NCBI GenBank assembly: GCA_041749595.1
Contig: JBGTBA010000125.1
Location: forward strand, 1 to 11,500
Length of the DNA: 11,500 bases
From: Aurantibrevibacter sp041749595
GTDB taxonomy: Bacteria; Bacteroidota; Bacteroidia; Flavobacteriales; Flavobacteriaceae
Direction of reading: 5' to 3'
Below are positions 1 to 8,708 of the stretch, piece by piece. The position numbers were made by a program, and so were the translations under genes. The first letter of the stretch is position 1, and each line of letters starts with the position of its first letter. The notes beneath the pieces were generated by a model. The model had not been told where the DNA came from, did no database searches, and was given only the letters and a program-made list of their open reading frames with translations.

Positions 1-1
1 T

Positions 2-112
2 AATGGACAGGTCGAAGGGCAGGTAAATAAATTAAAAAACATTAAAAGGATGATGTACGGCAGAGCTGATTTTCAGCTACTAAGAAGAATGGTACTGGCG
101 AATCCTATTTGA
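2..112 (+). CDS. ISL3-family transposase, C-terminal fragment (5' end outside window)
   Basis: The frame is open from the window edge to a TGA at 110-112 and encodes 36 residues beginning NGQVEGQVNKLKNIKRMMYG and ending in VLANPI. The N-G-Q-x-E-G-x-V-N-x-L-K-x-I-K-R-x-M-Y-G-R-A-x-F-x-L-L-R pattern is the conserved C-terminus of the DDE transposases of the ISL3 group (IS204/IS1001/IS1096/IS1165 type), which move the element by cut-and-paste. The catalytic triad lies mostly upstream and cannot be inspected, although the glutamate of N-G-Q-V-E-G sits where the family's last acidic residue is expected. It points toward, and converges on, the GH3 fragment it interrupts. The call rests on a short but very characteristic stretch. 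Confidence 0.82.
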   Translation, partial: NGQVEGQVNKLKNIKRMMYGRADFQLLRRMVLANPI

Positions 113-115
113 TTT

Positions 116-140
116 GTTTCACCAAAAGTGACGAAGAACC
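116..140 (-). repeat. ISL3-type terminal inverted repeat (right end)
   Basis: Reading from 140 downward the sequence starts GGTTCTTCGTCACTTTTGG and continues GTGAAAC, matching the typical start of ISL3-family inverted repeats. It lies between the transposase stop and the GH3 fragment, where an IS end should be. The partner repeat at the other IS end is outside the window, so the exact repeat length is an estimate. Confidence 0.7.
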
Positions 141-148
141 AATCGGAT
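141..148. repeat. Candidate 8-bp target-site duplication (one copy)
   Basis: The eight bases AATCGGAT next to the IS end are the expected position and size of an ISL3 target duplication. They are still in the GH3 reading frame (they cover its codons 85 and 86). The second copy would be at the far end of the IS, left of the window, so this is a prediction only. Confidence 0.4.
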
Positions 149-399
149 GCACGGGTTTCCGGGCTTAAACGCCAATCCTCGTAGGGATCCAATGCGTTGT
201 TTTTGTTTAAATCCTTGAATTTTAAATTGTCCTTTTCCATTAAAGAAACAGATCTGTACCCAAGCTCTGGCTGTTGCATGGAGTCGGAATTCGTTTTTGA
301 GCCCTTTTCCTTACAGGAATTTCCGAATCCCAAAAGGAAAATAGCCATACCGTAAAAGGCTATACGCAACGATATTTTATTAATTTTTAATGTTTTCAT
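141..399 (-). pseudogene. Glycoside hydrolase family 3 lipoprotein, N-terminal remnant truncated by an IS
   Basis: Only the first 86 codons survive. Residues 1-29 are a signal peptide with basic residues, a hydrophobic core (AFYGMAIFLLGFG) and a probable lipidated Cys29 in GNSC, suggesting an outer-membrane-anchored or periplasmic enzyme. Residues 60-86 carry K-F-x-D-L-N-K-N-x-x-L-D-P-Y-E-D-W-R-L-S-P-E-x-R-A-S-D, the EF-hand-like start common in Bacteroidota GH3 beta-glucosidase/xylosidase-type enzymes, which normally continues into an L-x-x-x-M-T-L-E-E-K motif. Here it runs instead into the ISL3 end; the fused frame adds 22 unrelated residues and stops at 73. The whole catalytic (beta/alpha)8 domain is missing, where intact GH3 enzymes have about 750 residues. 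It is the distal gene of the susC-susD-FG-GAP cluster and probably acted on the imported or surface-bound glycan. The rest may lie beyond the IS. GH3 assignment is from the N-terminus alone. Confidence 0.72.
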
Positions 400-452
400 T
401 TGGATTAAGTGATTTTTTACTATTTTATAAAAGCGTTGGTTTATGTTTATTC

Positions 453-480
453 ATGATTTTAAGCATGTACTTAAAATCAT
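453..480. repeat. 28-bp AT-rich perfect-arm palindrome
   Basis: Eleven-base arms ATGATTTTAAG and CTTAAAATCAT flank the six bases CATGTA. It lies in the 133-bp gap between the end of the FG-GAP gene and the start of the GH3 fragment. No T-run follows the stem on either strand, so it is not a standard terminator. It could be a transcript-stabilising or attenuating hairpin or a protein-binding site. It bears no resemblance to the operators upstream of susC. Confidence 0.5.
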
Positions 481-532
481 ACTGTTGTAATAATAGAAAT
501 TTTAAAGATTTTTATAAATACTGATTTTTTAA

Positions 533-3500
533 CTATTCCTTCGGATTGATTTTAATCAAATGTGTTGCGGCATTGTTTTCCGCTGCTAAAAGAAAGGGTT
601 CGCCCTTAATTATCAACCGTTTAACATCTTTGATATCTCCACCTAAATATAGTCCAGATTGACTGGGGTAATGTGGCTTAAAATTACCTTTGCCATCCCC
701 TTGTAAAAAAGCTCCAAAACTGGCATCATTTCGTGGTGTTTCTATTTCAGATGTGAATAAATTCCCCGCCAAGAGAATATCCAGATTTCCGTCCAAGTTA
801 AAATCTTCTATTTGAATGCTGTTAACCGCTGAAAATTGCGCCGCAATAGGTAATTGCCGTGATGTGAATGTTCCGTTTCCGTTATTTTCAAAAAAAGTGG
901 AGGCGAATGTGGTTGCCTTCCCATAGGTGGCATTGGACAATTCCTGATCGCCCACAATTTCAACAATTGTGGCATTACTAAATTCATTGTAAGAGTGGTA
1001 TTTTTGATTGATAAAAGGCATTTGTTGTGCCGAGCAATTCTTTCCCCGTAATGGATAACGTTCACCGTCTTGATTGACTCCCAAAATAATATCTCGCCTA
1101 CCATTATGGTCAAAATCTGAACCAAAAACCTCGAAAGGAGATGCTTCCGATGCCCTGTACTTGTAATTTAAGCCAAGATTACCAGCTACGATGTCCATAT
1201 CACCGTCCTTATCAAAGTCCCCTGATGCAACCGAGTACCACCATCCCTCCGTATTTTCTAATCCCAATGGCCCTTGTTCCATTTTTTCAAAGTAGTTGGC
1301 CTGATTCCGAAATACCGTAATGGGCATCCATTCGCCAACCAAAATCAAATCACTGTCGCCATCACCGTCATAATCCATCCAGAGAGCATCGGTAATTAGT
1401 CCCAAATCGGAAAGTTCCGGAGCCAAAGTAGCCGTAACATCAATAAACCTCACATTTTGATTTTCATAGAGATACCCTGAGCCGGGTACGGGATAATTTT
1501 GGGGTACGATGCGTTCGCCAACAAATAGATCCAAATCGCCATCTCCATCAAAATCATATGGTGTTGCCATTGCGCCACTAAAGAAATTATCCGGTAGCTG
1601 CTTTGATGCATCTACAAAATTATTATTCCCTGTATTGAGAACTAATCTGTCTTTGTAAAATGGGCTTCCAGGGGCATACTCATTACCTCCGTTAACAATA
1701 TATAAATCCTGTTTTCCATCGCCATTGGCATCAAAAAATACCGCAGAAATCTCCTCACTGGCACTGTAATTTTGCCAAGGCCCTGTGATGGATTGAAAAC
1801 GTCCATTGTCTCCTTGCACAAATAACTGGCCGCTTTGACCCTTAGCACCGCAGATATACACATCGTCCCTAGCATCGTTATTGATATCGCCAACAGCGAT
1901 ACCAGGGCCCATCTGAGAATATTTATGGGGCAATAAAGGTTCTTTTGTATAATCATCATAACCATTTTCCTTATGCTCAAAATCGATTCCCAAATGGTCT
2001 TCTAAAAATGTAAATAGGTATTTTTCCTTGTTTTTAGTATTCTCAATGCGTTGGGAAGCATCTGCATGGGATAAAGTTATCGTTCTATTGACCCCTACAT
2101 CCCTTAACCATTGCTTTTTACCCCCTGGCCATGTAACTTCCAAGGTATCTATTTTGGTATCCGCTCCCAATCCAAAGTGTAAAAAAGGCTCTTGTGAGGA
2201 AAGGTATCCCCGAACCACTTTAAATTCCTGAAACTGCTGTTTTCCGTTATGCCACAACGTTACGGCAGCCCCAATACCGAAATTGTTTTTCGTGGGCCCC
2301 TTGAAGTTTACCCTTAAAAAATTCTTTGCTCCATTGGAAGTGTTTTCAAAAATAAAGGCTTCTTCATCCAAATTATTGATTACCATATCCAAATCCCCAT
2401 CATTGTCCAAATCGCCAAGGGATGCACCATTGGAAAAACTTTCATCTGCGAACCCCCATTCCTGGGACCTATTCGTAAATTCAAGATCGCCCTTGTTCTC
2501 AAAAAGATAGTTCCGTTCCTTGATGGGTTTGTACAGATTTATGATCTCCTCGCCTTTGGCAGATATCAAATCGTTGGCGGATCTATATTTTGGTGCATTC
2601 CGACTGAAAAAGTCTTGCAACCTTAGATCCACGTCGTTATCAAAAACATTCCTTTTGTAACCATTCGTAATGAGGACATCTTTATTTCCGGAATTATTAA
2701 AATCCGCAGCCAACACAGTCCAGCTCCATTCGGTTTTATCCATTTTTGTTAAATGCGCTACCTCGCTAAATAATCTATTTCCTTGGTTCAGCTGAATTGT
2801 ATTTTGCATGTATTGGTAGTAAAATCCCATGTCCACCAAGGCATTAAAGCCTTCAGCGTTCATGGAAGGCATGGAAATCTTGGCTTTTTTAAAATCGCTC
2901 GGCATCATTTCGGTGACCAAAATATCCTCCAAACCATCGTTATTGATGTCCATTATATCTACACCCATTCCATAAAGTGAGATGTGGTTTGTGGTGCTTT
3001 TTATGCTTTCCTTAAAGCCCTTTCCCTTTTGGTTTATATAAAAATAATCGTGTTCATCGTAATCGTTGGAAACATAAATATCGGTAAACCCATCCCTATC
3101 CACATCGGCTGTGACCAAACCAAGGCCGTATCCGAAATTATGGGTAATGCCCATTTCGCGGCTTACATCTACGAAAAAGCCATTGTCGTTCCTGTACAGC
3201 TTATCCCTGTGGTCATCCCCCGGGTTTTCCTTGTTTTTTAGAATCTCGGCGATAGGGAGCATAAATTCGCTGGGTCTGTTCATGATATACACATCCAGAT
3301 CACCATCATTGTCAAAATCGAAAAAAGCGGCCTGATTGGAATAAGCACTGTCCGCCAATCCATATTTTTCGGCTTCTTCATTAAAGGTAAGGTCTCCCTG
3401 ATTTATATAAAGTAGATTTTTACGATCTTCTCTTTGATCTTTCCATCCACCACGGCACACGTAAATATCCAACAAACCATCATAGTTAATGTCCACCAAG

Positions 3501-3865
3501 GAAACACCATTGTGCCATCCTTTGTCTTTACCCAAGTTTGCCTTTTCGGTAACATCCTGAAATTGGAGATTGCCTTTGTTGAGGTATAGCCTGTTCCCCA
3601 CTTCATTTCCCGTAAAGAAAATATCCTGCAATCCATCGTTGTTTATGTCTCCAATAGCGGTTCCCCCTCCATTGTACAAATAGCTAAAGTCCTCGAAACG
3701 ATCGTACTGTTCTTCCACTTTATTGATAAAATCCACGCCGGAATGATTGGAAAGCACCTTTTTAAAAAGTGGGATATCCAAGGCATTGGCCGTTTCCTTT
3801 TTAGGTGATGAACAACCTGCAACAAGAAGTGTACAAAAACAAAATATCACCTTATTATTGGACAT
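533..3865 (-). CDS. FG-GAP/VCBS repeat lipoprotein with central ASPIC/UnbV domain (CRTAC1-like)
   Basis: A 1110-residue surface or periplasmic lipoprotein of unknown molecular function; such proteins are often encoded beside SusC/SusD pairs and may bind glycans or proteins. The signal peptide ends in a clear lipobox, LVAGC with Cys18. Fourteen D-x-D/N-x-D-G-x-x-D calcium-loop motifs start near residues 73, 125, 183, 254, 306, 388, 485, 660, 712, 771, 831, 883, 917 and 1021. Several are slightly degenerate (N-S-G at 388, N-D-A at 660, H-N-G at 917). An ASPIC/UnbV domain occupies about 515-590, with G-I-G-A-x-V, S-Q-E-P-x-x-H-F-G-L-G and V-x-W-P-G-G. The repeats therefore split 7 + 7, suggesting two seven-bladed beta-propellers. 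Both halves open with similar segments (H-S-G-V-D-F near 41, H-L-G-I-D-F near 624), each followed by G-D-I-N-N-D. It lies 74 bp downstream of susD in the same direction, presumably one operon. Length and frame look intact. Confidence 0.9.
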   Translation of the reverse strand: MSNNKVIFCFCTLLVAGCSSPKKETANALDIPLFKKVLSNHSGVDFINKVEEQYDRFEDFSYLYNGGGTAIGDINNDGLQDIFFTGNEVGNRLYLNKGNLQFQDVTEKANLGKDKGWHNGVSLVDINYDGLLDIYVCRGGWKDQREDRKNLLYINQGDLTFNEEAEKYGLADSAYSNQAAFFDFDNDGDLDVYIMNRPSEFMLPIAEILKNKENPGDDHRDKLYRNDNGFFVDVSREMGITHNFGYGLGLVTADVDRDGFTDIYVSNDYDEHDYFYINQKGKGFKESIKSTTNHISLYGMGVDIMDINNDGLEDILVTEMMPSDFKKAKISMPSMNAEGFNALVDMGFYYQYMQNTIQLNQGNRLFSEVAHLTKMDKTEWSWTVLAADFNNSGNKDVLITNGYKRNVFDNDVDLRLQDFFSRNAPKYRSANDLISAKGEEIINLYKPIKERNYLFENKGDLEFTNRSQEWGFADESFSNGASLGDLDNDGDLDMVINNLDEEAFIFENTSNGAKNFLRVNFKGPTKNNFGIGAAVTLWHNGKQQFQEFKVVRGYLSSQEPFLHFGLGADTKIDTLEVTWPGGKKQWLRDVGVNRTITLSHADASQRIENTKNKEKYLFTFLEDHLGIDFEHKENGYDDYTKEPLLPHKYSQMGPGIAVGDINNDARDDVYICGAKGQSGQLFVQGDNGRFQSITGPWQNYSASEEISAVFFDANGDGKQDLYIVNGGNEYAPGSPFYKDRLVLNTGNNNFVDASKQLPDNFFSGAMATPYDFDGDGDLDLFVGERIVPQNYPVPGSGYLYENQNVRFIDVTATLAPELSDLGLITDALWMDYDGDGDSDLILVGEWMPITVFRNQANYFEKMEQGPLGLENTEGWWYSVASGDFDKDGDMDIVAGNLGLNYKYRASEASPFEVFGSDFDHNGRRDIILGVNQDGERYPLRGKNCSAQQMPFINQKYHSYNEFSNATIVEIVGDQELSNATYGKATTFASTFFENNGNGTFTSRQLPIAAQFSAVNSIQIEDFNLDGNLDILLAGNLFTSEIETPRNDASFGAFLQGDGKGNFKPHYPSQSGLYLGGDIKDVKRLIIKGEPFLLAAENNAATHLIKINPKE

Positions 3866-3939
3866 GGGATACCTTAGATTGAAAAAAACCTTCCCATTTC
3901 AAACAACAAAATGGAAAGGTCAAATTAACAAAACTTAAA

Positions 3940-5535
3940 TTAATACCCCGGATTCTGTGGAAAATCTGTGGTAGTTCTATCGATCTGCGTAAGCGGAATG
4001 GGTCTGAGCATATGAAAATCCTGTATGTTGGGTGCCCCTTGGGGGTTGTGCAATCTCACCCTTTCTACCAGTTTTTGCGTTCTGACCAAATCAAACCATC
4101 TTTTCCCCTCTTGTGCCAGTTCCTTGGCTCTTTCCTCTAAAATAACATCCAAAGTTACCGCATTGATCACTGGGAGCTGCGCCATACTGTTTACATCGTA
4201 GGCCCGCATGCGTACTTCGTTGAGAAACTGTAAGGCTTTATTTTGATCTGGAGCCGATTTTAACGCATTGGCTTCAGCGGCAATAAGATATATCTCGGCC
4301 AATCGCCAATGGATAAAATCCCGACTACCGGATTCATTGTTGACAGCAATCCTATTGGGCTGTATCCATTTTTTGGTGGCAGGATATATTTTTTCTGTGT
4401 ATTCATCTTGATTGAAAATATTTACACTGAAGGCCCTACTGTCTTTTTCCGATTGGGACAATGGAATCCTTGGCAACCAAATAGCTGTATCTCCCGGTTG
4501 AACACCCGGAGGGGCAGAGTTCGGATTATTTGAAAACCATACCGTTTTAAAGGTGGCATCATACCGTTTATCTTCCAAATCATAAAGATTTAAAAGATAA
4601 TTGGTAGGCTTAAATCGCTTCCAAGGCCTACCGTTGGTTACATCCCTGACCATTCCGGGCAATTTATCATATTCCATTAGAAAAAATAAATGTGCGGGTA
4701 TGCCCCCATTGTCAAATTCCAAAATATCTGAGAATTGTGCGGACAAAATAACTTCTGGGTTATTTTCATTGTTCAGGTTCCATAGGTCCGCAACGGGTCT
4801 TACCAAATTGAATGGCCCGTTGTTTATAATGTCCTCTGAAAATTGAGCGGCCAAATCGTAATTTTTTCGAGTTAGATGAATGTCTGCCAAAGCCGCTTTG
4901 GCCGCCCATGAGGTTGCCCGACCAAAGTTACCTTGGGATGCGGGTAAATTTTGGGCGGAAAATTCCATATCTTCAATTATTTTAGCATAGATTTCGGCTA
5001 CTGGCGTTCTGGTTGCCTCGGTCTCTGCACCAACCGTTTCTTGGTCTGTGTAATGCACATCGCCCCACACCCTTACCAAATAATAGTAATACAGCCCTCT
5101 TAAAAATCGGGCCTGTCCCAAAATATTTTGAAGTTTTACAGGATCTTTGATAACATTTGGGGCTCTTCCAATTACTGCATTTGCGGCATTGATCCCTCTA
5201 TAGAAATCTTCCCATGGTTCTTGTACAATCGCCGAACTCGCATTTAAATCGGAATTATAGGTGTTCATATATTTAAAATTCCCATCGGAGCCATTGGTAT
5301 AGGTATCCGTTCCCATGGCGATCAAGGTCCATCCCGTTTCCCTATTTCCAGTAGTACCACTACCGATAAATGAGGTAAATGCAGAATAGGCACCATTTAA
5401 TCCCTGATTTATTCCTTCTTCCGTGGCAAAAACCCCATCCGCAGTTAAATCTCCCGTGAGACTTTCATCAATTGCATCTCCGGTACATGCTGAAAACAAG
5501 GTCACGCCCATTGTTAATAAAATTATTTTTTTCAT
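3940..5535 (-). CDS. SusD/RagB-family nutrient-binding outer-membrane lipoprotein
   Basis: A SusD-like protein of 531 residues that sits as a lid on the SusC barrel and captures oligosaccharides at the cell surface. The signal peptide has the lipobox LFSAC with Cys17. Visible family hallmarks are E-P-W-E-D-F-Y-R-G-I-N-A-A-N at about 106-119, Q-A-R-F-L-R-G-L-Y-Y at 141-150 followed by W-G-D-V, and the TPR-like helix A-A-K-A-A-L-A-D-I-H-L near 211-221. C-terminal hallmarks are W-R-L-A-E-I-Y-L-I-A-A-E-A at 410-422, E-E-R-A-K-E-L-x-x-E-G-K-R-W-F-D-L-V-R near 467-485, and the closing L-R-P-I-P-x-x-Q-I-D ... Q-N-P-G-Y. It starts 23 bp after the susC stop, so the two are almost certainly co-transcribed and form one complex. 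The length is normal and no defect is seen. The ligand cannot be read from sequence. No confirmed gene symbol is assigned beyond SusD-like. Confidence 0.95.
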   Translation of the reverse strand: MKKIILLTMGVTLFSACTGDAIDESLTGDLTADGVFATEEGINQGLNGAYSAFTSFIGSGTTGNRETGWTLIAMGTDTYTNGSDGNFKYMNTYNSDLNASSAIVQEPWEDFYRGINAANAVIGRAPNVIKDPVKLQNILGQARFLRGLYYYYLVRVWGDVHYTDQETVGAETEATRTPVAEIYAKIIEDMEFSAQNLPASQGNFGRATSWAAKAALADIHLTRKNYDLAAQFSEDIINNGPFNLVRPVADLWNLNNENNPEVILSAQFSDILEFDNGGIPAHLFFLMEYDKLPGMVRDVTNGRPWKRFKPTNYLLNLYDLEDKRYDATFKTVWFSNNPNSAPPGVQPGDTAIWLPRIPLSQSEKDSRAFSVNIFNQDEYTEKIYPATKKWIQPNRIAVNNESGSRDFIHWRLAEIYLIAAEANALKSAPDQNKALQFLNEVRMRAYDVNSMAQLPVINAVTLDVILEERAKELAQEGKRWFDLVRTQKLVERVRLHNPQGAPNIQDFHMLRPIPLTQIDRTTTDFPQNPGY

Positions 5536-5558
5536 GTCTTTACTATTAAAATTAAGTG

Positions 5559-8500
5559 TTAAAACGAAACATTGATGCCGAACAAAAATGTTCTTGGACT
5601 CGGTGTAAATGTATTTTCATTTACCGGTGGCCTACCAGCGACGATACTGGGCGTACCTGAGGCAACCTCGGGATCCAAACCATCCAAATCTTCCGATGCA
5701 AATAAAAATGGATTCTGTGCTGTAGCATATATCCTAAATTCCTGAACTCCCAACAAATCTTTAAATTTGTCGTTCGTTGCAAAATTATAACCCAAAGTTA
5801 TATTTCTAACCCTTACAAAAGAAGCATCAATAAAACTCAGTACTTGCGAATCCAAAGGCCGCTCTTGGTTGGCATTTGGACGTGGAAAGGTGTTACTGGG
5901 ATTCTCCGGAGTCCAATAATCTACATTAAGGTTATTAAACCTTCCAAACAAGGTGTTGGCAGTTCGCAATACCGTGGCATTGGCAACATTTCCTTGCCGT
6001 GTGTATAGTGCCGCGGAAAAATCGAATCCTTTGTATCTCATCCTAGTGGTAATACCTCCGGTCCATTTAGGGTCCAATTGCCCTATGATACGGCGATCGT
6101 CGTCATTTATAACCCCGTTACCGTCCAAATCCTTAAGTTTTATGTCGCCGGGCCTTCTACCAAAACTGGCTGCTTCGGTAACTTCATCCAACTGCCAAAT
6201 ACCGTCAAAAACACGATCGTAAATAACGTTAAGTTGTTTGCCGATGAACCACCTGTTGCCCACATCATCCACCTTACCATTTGCAAGTTCCTCTATTTCG
6301 TTTGTGTTTACGGAATAATTAAAATCCGCAGACCAGGTAAAGTTATCCGTATTTACCAATACAGCACTCAAAACCACATCCAAGCCTTCACCTTTTGTTT
6401 TACCTATATTCTGTAATATGGATTGAAAACCCGAGGTGGCCGGTAAAAATCGGTTCAACAATAAATCTTCGGTTTCATTTGAATAATAATCAATAGATCC
6501 GGAAATCCTATTTTTTAGAATGGCATAATCCACGCCAATATTAAAAGTTTTGGTAGTTTCCCATTTTAAGTCCGGATTGGCAATATCCTGTGGCAAAAAT
6601 CCAAACGCTGGACTTCCACCAAAAGAACCCTCGGTTCTTCCCAGACCGCCTAAAGTGGCAAACGGATCTATGGGGTTACGGCCCACCTCTCCGTATCCTA
6701 CCCTAAGTTTAAGATCCGAAAACACGTTTTGTTGTTGCATGAAATTTTCTTCGGCAACCTTCCATGCGAAGGCCCCAGAAGGAAAAAATCCCCATTTATT
6801 GCCTTGTGAGAGTTTGGAAGACCCATCGTACCTTCCGGTAAAAGTGAACAAGTATCGGTTCATTAATGTATAATTGAACCTACCCATATATGAGGTCCAT
6901 TCTTCGGTATCTAAAAAACTGTCCCTAAAATCTACCAATTCCCCATCGCTAAGATTATTGAAGGTTTGGGTATCCGAAGGCAGCCCACTAACCCCCAAGG
7001 TAAAGAAGTCCCGCTCCGAATCTTGGAAACTGTACAGAAAGGTAGCATCCAAGGCATGATCCTCATTAAAAGCAATAGTATAATTTAATAGGTTTTCCAG
7101 GGTGTATGAGGTATTGATCCATTCCGTCTTACTGGCCGAATTACGGGTACCTCTGCCTGCAACGCTTTCAATACCCCGGAAATTATTCCTTCGGATGGTT
7201 TCAAATTGAGGTTGGAGGCTTAAGGTGTACTTTAGATTTCCTACTTTTTCATTATTAAAAAGGTTATAGGATGCAAAAATATTGGCAAAATACCTAAAGT
7301 TCTTGGTCTTATCTATAAAATTCTTTCTATCCAAATCATTTAAGGGGTTCCAAACCAATCCATCGGCCAAGGGATCCGTGGTTGGGGTTCCATCCTCGTT
7401 GAAAGGTTTTGTCAATGGACTATTTGTAAGAACTCCACCAATAGGGTTGGAATCTTGCCGTTCCCCAAAGCCGGCCTGTTGGGAAATGCCCACTTTAAGG
7501 TTTTTGGTCAGGTCCATATCCAAGTTGGCCCTAAAGGTATATCTTTCAAACTCCGCCAATTTAAAAACACCTTCTTGTTTAAAGTAATTCAAGGATACGG
7601 CATATCTCACTTTTTCCGAGCCTCCGTTAACCCCAATATTATAATTGCTTTGCTCCCCGGTTTGGGATGCCAAATCCTGAAAATTGGTATTGACACCATC
7701 CCGAAAGGCTTGGAGTTGTAATGGTTCCAAGCCGTCTTCAATGGCAGGCAGCGGACTTGTCCCGACCGGAACCCCATCTCTCTGGTCCTGTGCCGCTCTT
7801 TTGGATTCTAGCCGCATGGCCACCCACTGATCGGCGTTCATCATGTCAAATTCCTTGAAGGGAACGGAAAAACCCGTGTAGGTATCAAAATTAAACCTAG
7901 GCTTACCCGTGACACCTCTTTTCGTGGTAACCAAAATTACCCCATTTGCCCCTCTGGCGCCATAAATGGCGGCAGATGAAGCATCTTTCAATACCTCAAT
8001 GGACGAAATATCGGCGGGGTTCACATCGCCCAGACTCCCTTCCAACGGAATACCATCCACAACGATAAGGGGTTCGTTGGAAAAAGTAAGCGAACTACGG
8101 CCCCTGATCAAGATACTCGGATTACTGCCCGGTGCGTTATTGTTGATTCCTATATCTACACCAGCTACCTTACCGGCAAGTGCATTTAGGGGATTACTTT
8201 CCCTAGTGATGTTAAGATCTTCTCCTGAAACTGAGGTTATGGCCCCTGTAACATCACTCCTTTTCTGGGATCCGTACCCCACTACTATTACTTCATCCAG
8301 ACTGTTGGCACTCACCTCCATTGAAATAGAAATGGTCTTTTGCCCGTTCAAGGGGTAATCTACGGTCTTAAAACCGATAAAAGAAGCCGAAAGTACCGCA
8401 TTTGGTTTGGAAACCGATATGGTAAAATTTCCGTCAAAATCGGACTGCACCCCATTTGTGGTCCCAACTTCAAGAATGTTGGCTCCTGGCAGGGGTTGGC

Positions 8501-8609
8501 CTAAATCGTCTAAAATAGTTCCGGAAATTTGCGCTTCCTGCGAAAACATTTGTCCTGCCCAGACACAAAAAAGCAGCAACAATAATTGTTTAATTTTCAT
8601 TTGTTTCAT
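5559..8609 (-). CDS. SusC/RagA-family TonB-linked outer-membrane transporter
   Basis: A 1016-residue TonB-dependent beta-barrel that imports glycan fragments across the outer membrane with its SusD partner. A signal peptide (about 1-23, cleavage likely near M-F-S/Q) is followed by a CarboxypepD_reg-like domain at about 27-98 (I-S-G-T-I-L-D-D-x-G-x-P-L-P-G-A-N). The TonB-box and plug entry D-E-V-I-V-V-G-Y-G lies at 105-113. The plug domain carries S-I-L-I-R-G-R-S-S near 165 and I-E-V-L-K-D-A-S-S-A-A-I-Y-G-A-R-G-A-N-G-V-I-L-V-T-T near 204-229. The barrel ends in a terminal phenylalanine (...N-V-S-F). There is no STN/secretin domain before the carboxypeptidase-like domain, so it is unlikely to signal through an anti-sigma factor. 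The start at 8609 gives MKQMKIKQ; an internal ATG at 8600 is equally possible. It leads the operon and faces a divergent LacI-type regulator. Confidence 0.95.
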   Translation of the reverse strand: MKQMKIKQLLLLLFCVWAGQMFSQEAQISGTILDDLGQPLPGANILEVGTTNGVQSDFDGNFTISVSKPNAVLSASFIGFKTVDYPLNGQKTISISMEVSANSLDEVIVVGYGSQKRSDVTGAITSVSGEDLNITRESNPLNALAGKVAGVDIGINNNAPGSNPSILIRGRSSLTFSNEPLIVVDGIPLEGSLGDVNPADISSIEVLKDASSAAIYGARGANGVILVTTKRGVTGKPRFNFDTYTGFSVPFKEFDMMNADQWVAMRLESKRAAQDQRDGVPVGTSPLPAIEDGLEPLQLQAFRDGVNTNFQDLASQTGEQSNYNIGVNGGSEKVRYAVSLNYFKQEGVFKLAEFERYTFRANLDMDLTKNLKVGISQQAGFGERQDSNPIGGVLTNSPLTKPFNEDGTPTTDPLADGLVWNPLNDLDRKNFIDKTKNFRYFANIFASYNLFNNEKVGNLKYTLSLQPQFETIRRNNFRGIESVAGRGTRNSASKTEWINTSYTLENLLNYTIAFNEDHALDATFLYSFQDSERDFFTLGVSGLPSDTQTFNNLSDGELVDFRDSFLDTEEWTSYMGRFNYTLMNRYLFTFTGRYDGSSKLSQGNKWGFFPSGAFAWKVAEENFMQQQNVFSDLKLRVGYGEVGRNPIDPFATLGGLGRTEGSFGGSPAFGFLPQDIANPDLKWETTKTFNIGVDYAILKNRISGSIDYYSNETEDLLLNRFLPATSGFQSILQNIGKTKGEGLDVVLSAVLVNTDNFTWSADFNYSVNTNEIEELANGKVDDVGNRWFIGKQLNVIYDRVFDGIWQLDEVTEAASFGRRPGDIKLKDLDGNGVINDDDRRIIGQLDPKWTGGITTRMRYKGFDFSAALYTRQGNVANATVLRTANTLFGRFNNLNVDYWTPENPSNTFPRPNANQERPLDSQVLSFIDASFVRVRNITLGYNFATNDKFKDLLGVQEFRIYATAQNPFLFASEDLDGLDPEVASGTPSIVAGRPPVNENTFTPSPRTFLFGINVSF

Positions 8610-8641
8610 ACTTGTAATTAATTTAAGAGTTAGTTTGTTTC

Positions 8642-8653
8642 GTGTGCGTACAC
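8642..8653. promoter_or_regulatory. Putative LacI-type operator, site 1 (in susC leader)
   Basis: GTGTGCGTACAC, a 12-bp palindrome with one mismatched base pair position and a central CG. It is one of three related copies between the divergent regulator and susC. It lies about 33 bp upstream of the susC start and downstream of the inferred susC promoter, so a bound repressor could block elongation or form a loop with the other sites. The link to the neighbouring regulator is inferred from position and symmetry. Confidence 0.65.
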
Positions 8654-8708
8654 TATTTCAAGTAAAAAATTATAAAGAATACACATATTTAACATACTCT
8701 GAAATTGT

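Larger units (their letters stand above)
1..140 (+). mobile_element. Right end of an ISL3-family insertion sequence (left part outside window)
   Basis: The segment holds the last 36 codons of a transposase (2-112), a 27-base non-coding tail, and a terminal inverted repeat ending at 140. Read inward from 140 on the minus strand the end begins GGTTCTTCGTCACTTTT, which resembles the GGnTCTTCGTC termini of the ISL3 family. The boundary is placed at 140/141 because the GH3 reading frame stops looking like GH3 exactly there. ISL3 elements usually make 8-bp target duplications. The left end is not in the window, so completeness and activity cannot be judged. Confidence 0.8.

Noticed and set aside
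73..140. Reading the GH3 fragment as an intact 108-residue protein ending at 73
   Set aside because: The last 22 residues are translated from the ISL3 terminal repeat and the antisense of the transposase gene, so they are read-through, not native protein.
7966..8358. Plus-strand open frame of 130 codons antisense to the susC plug region
   Set aside because: It is the complement of strongly conserved SusC codons, has no recognisable domain and no promoter; the same holds for the other antisense frames across 808-8609 and 10128-10636.
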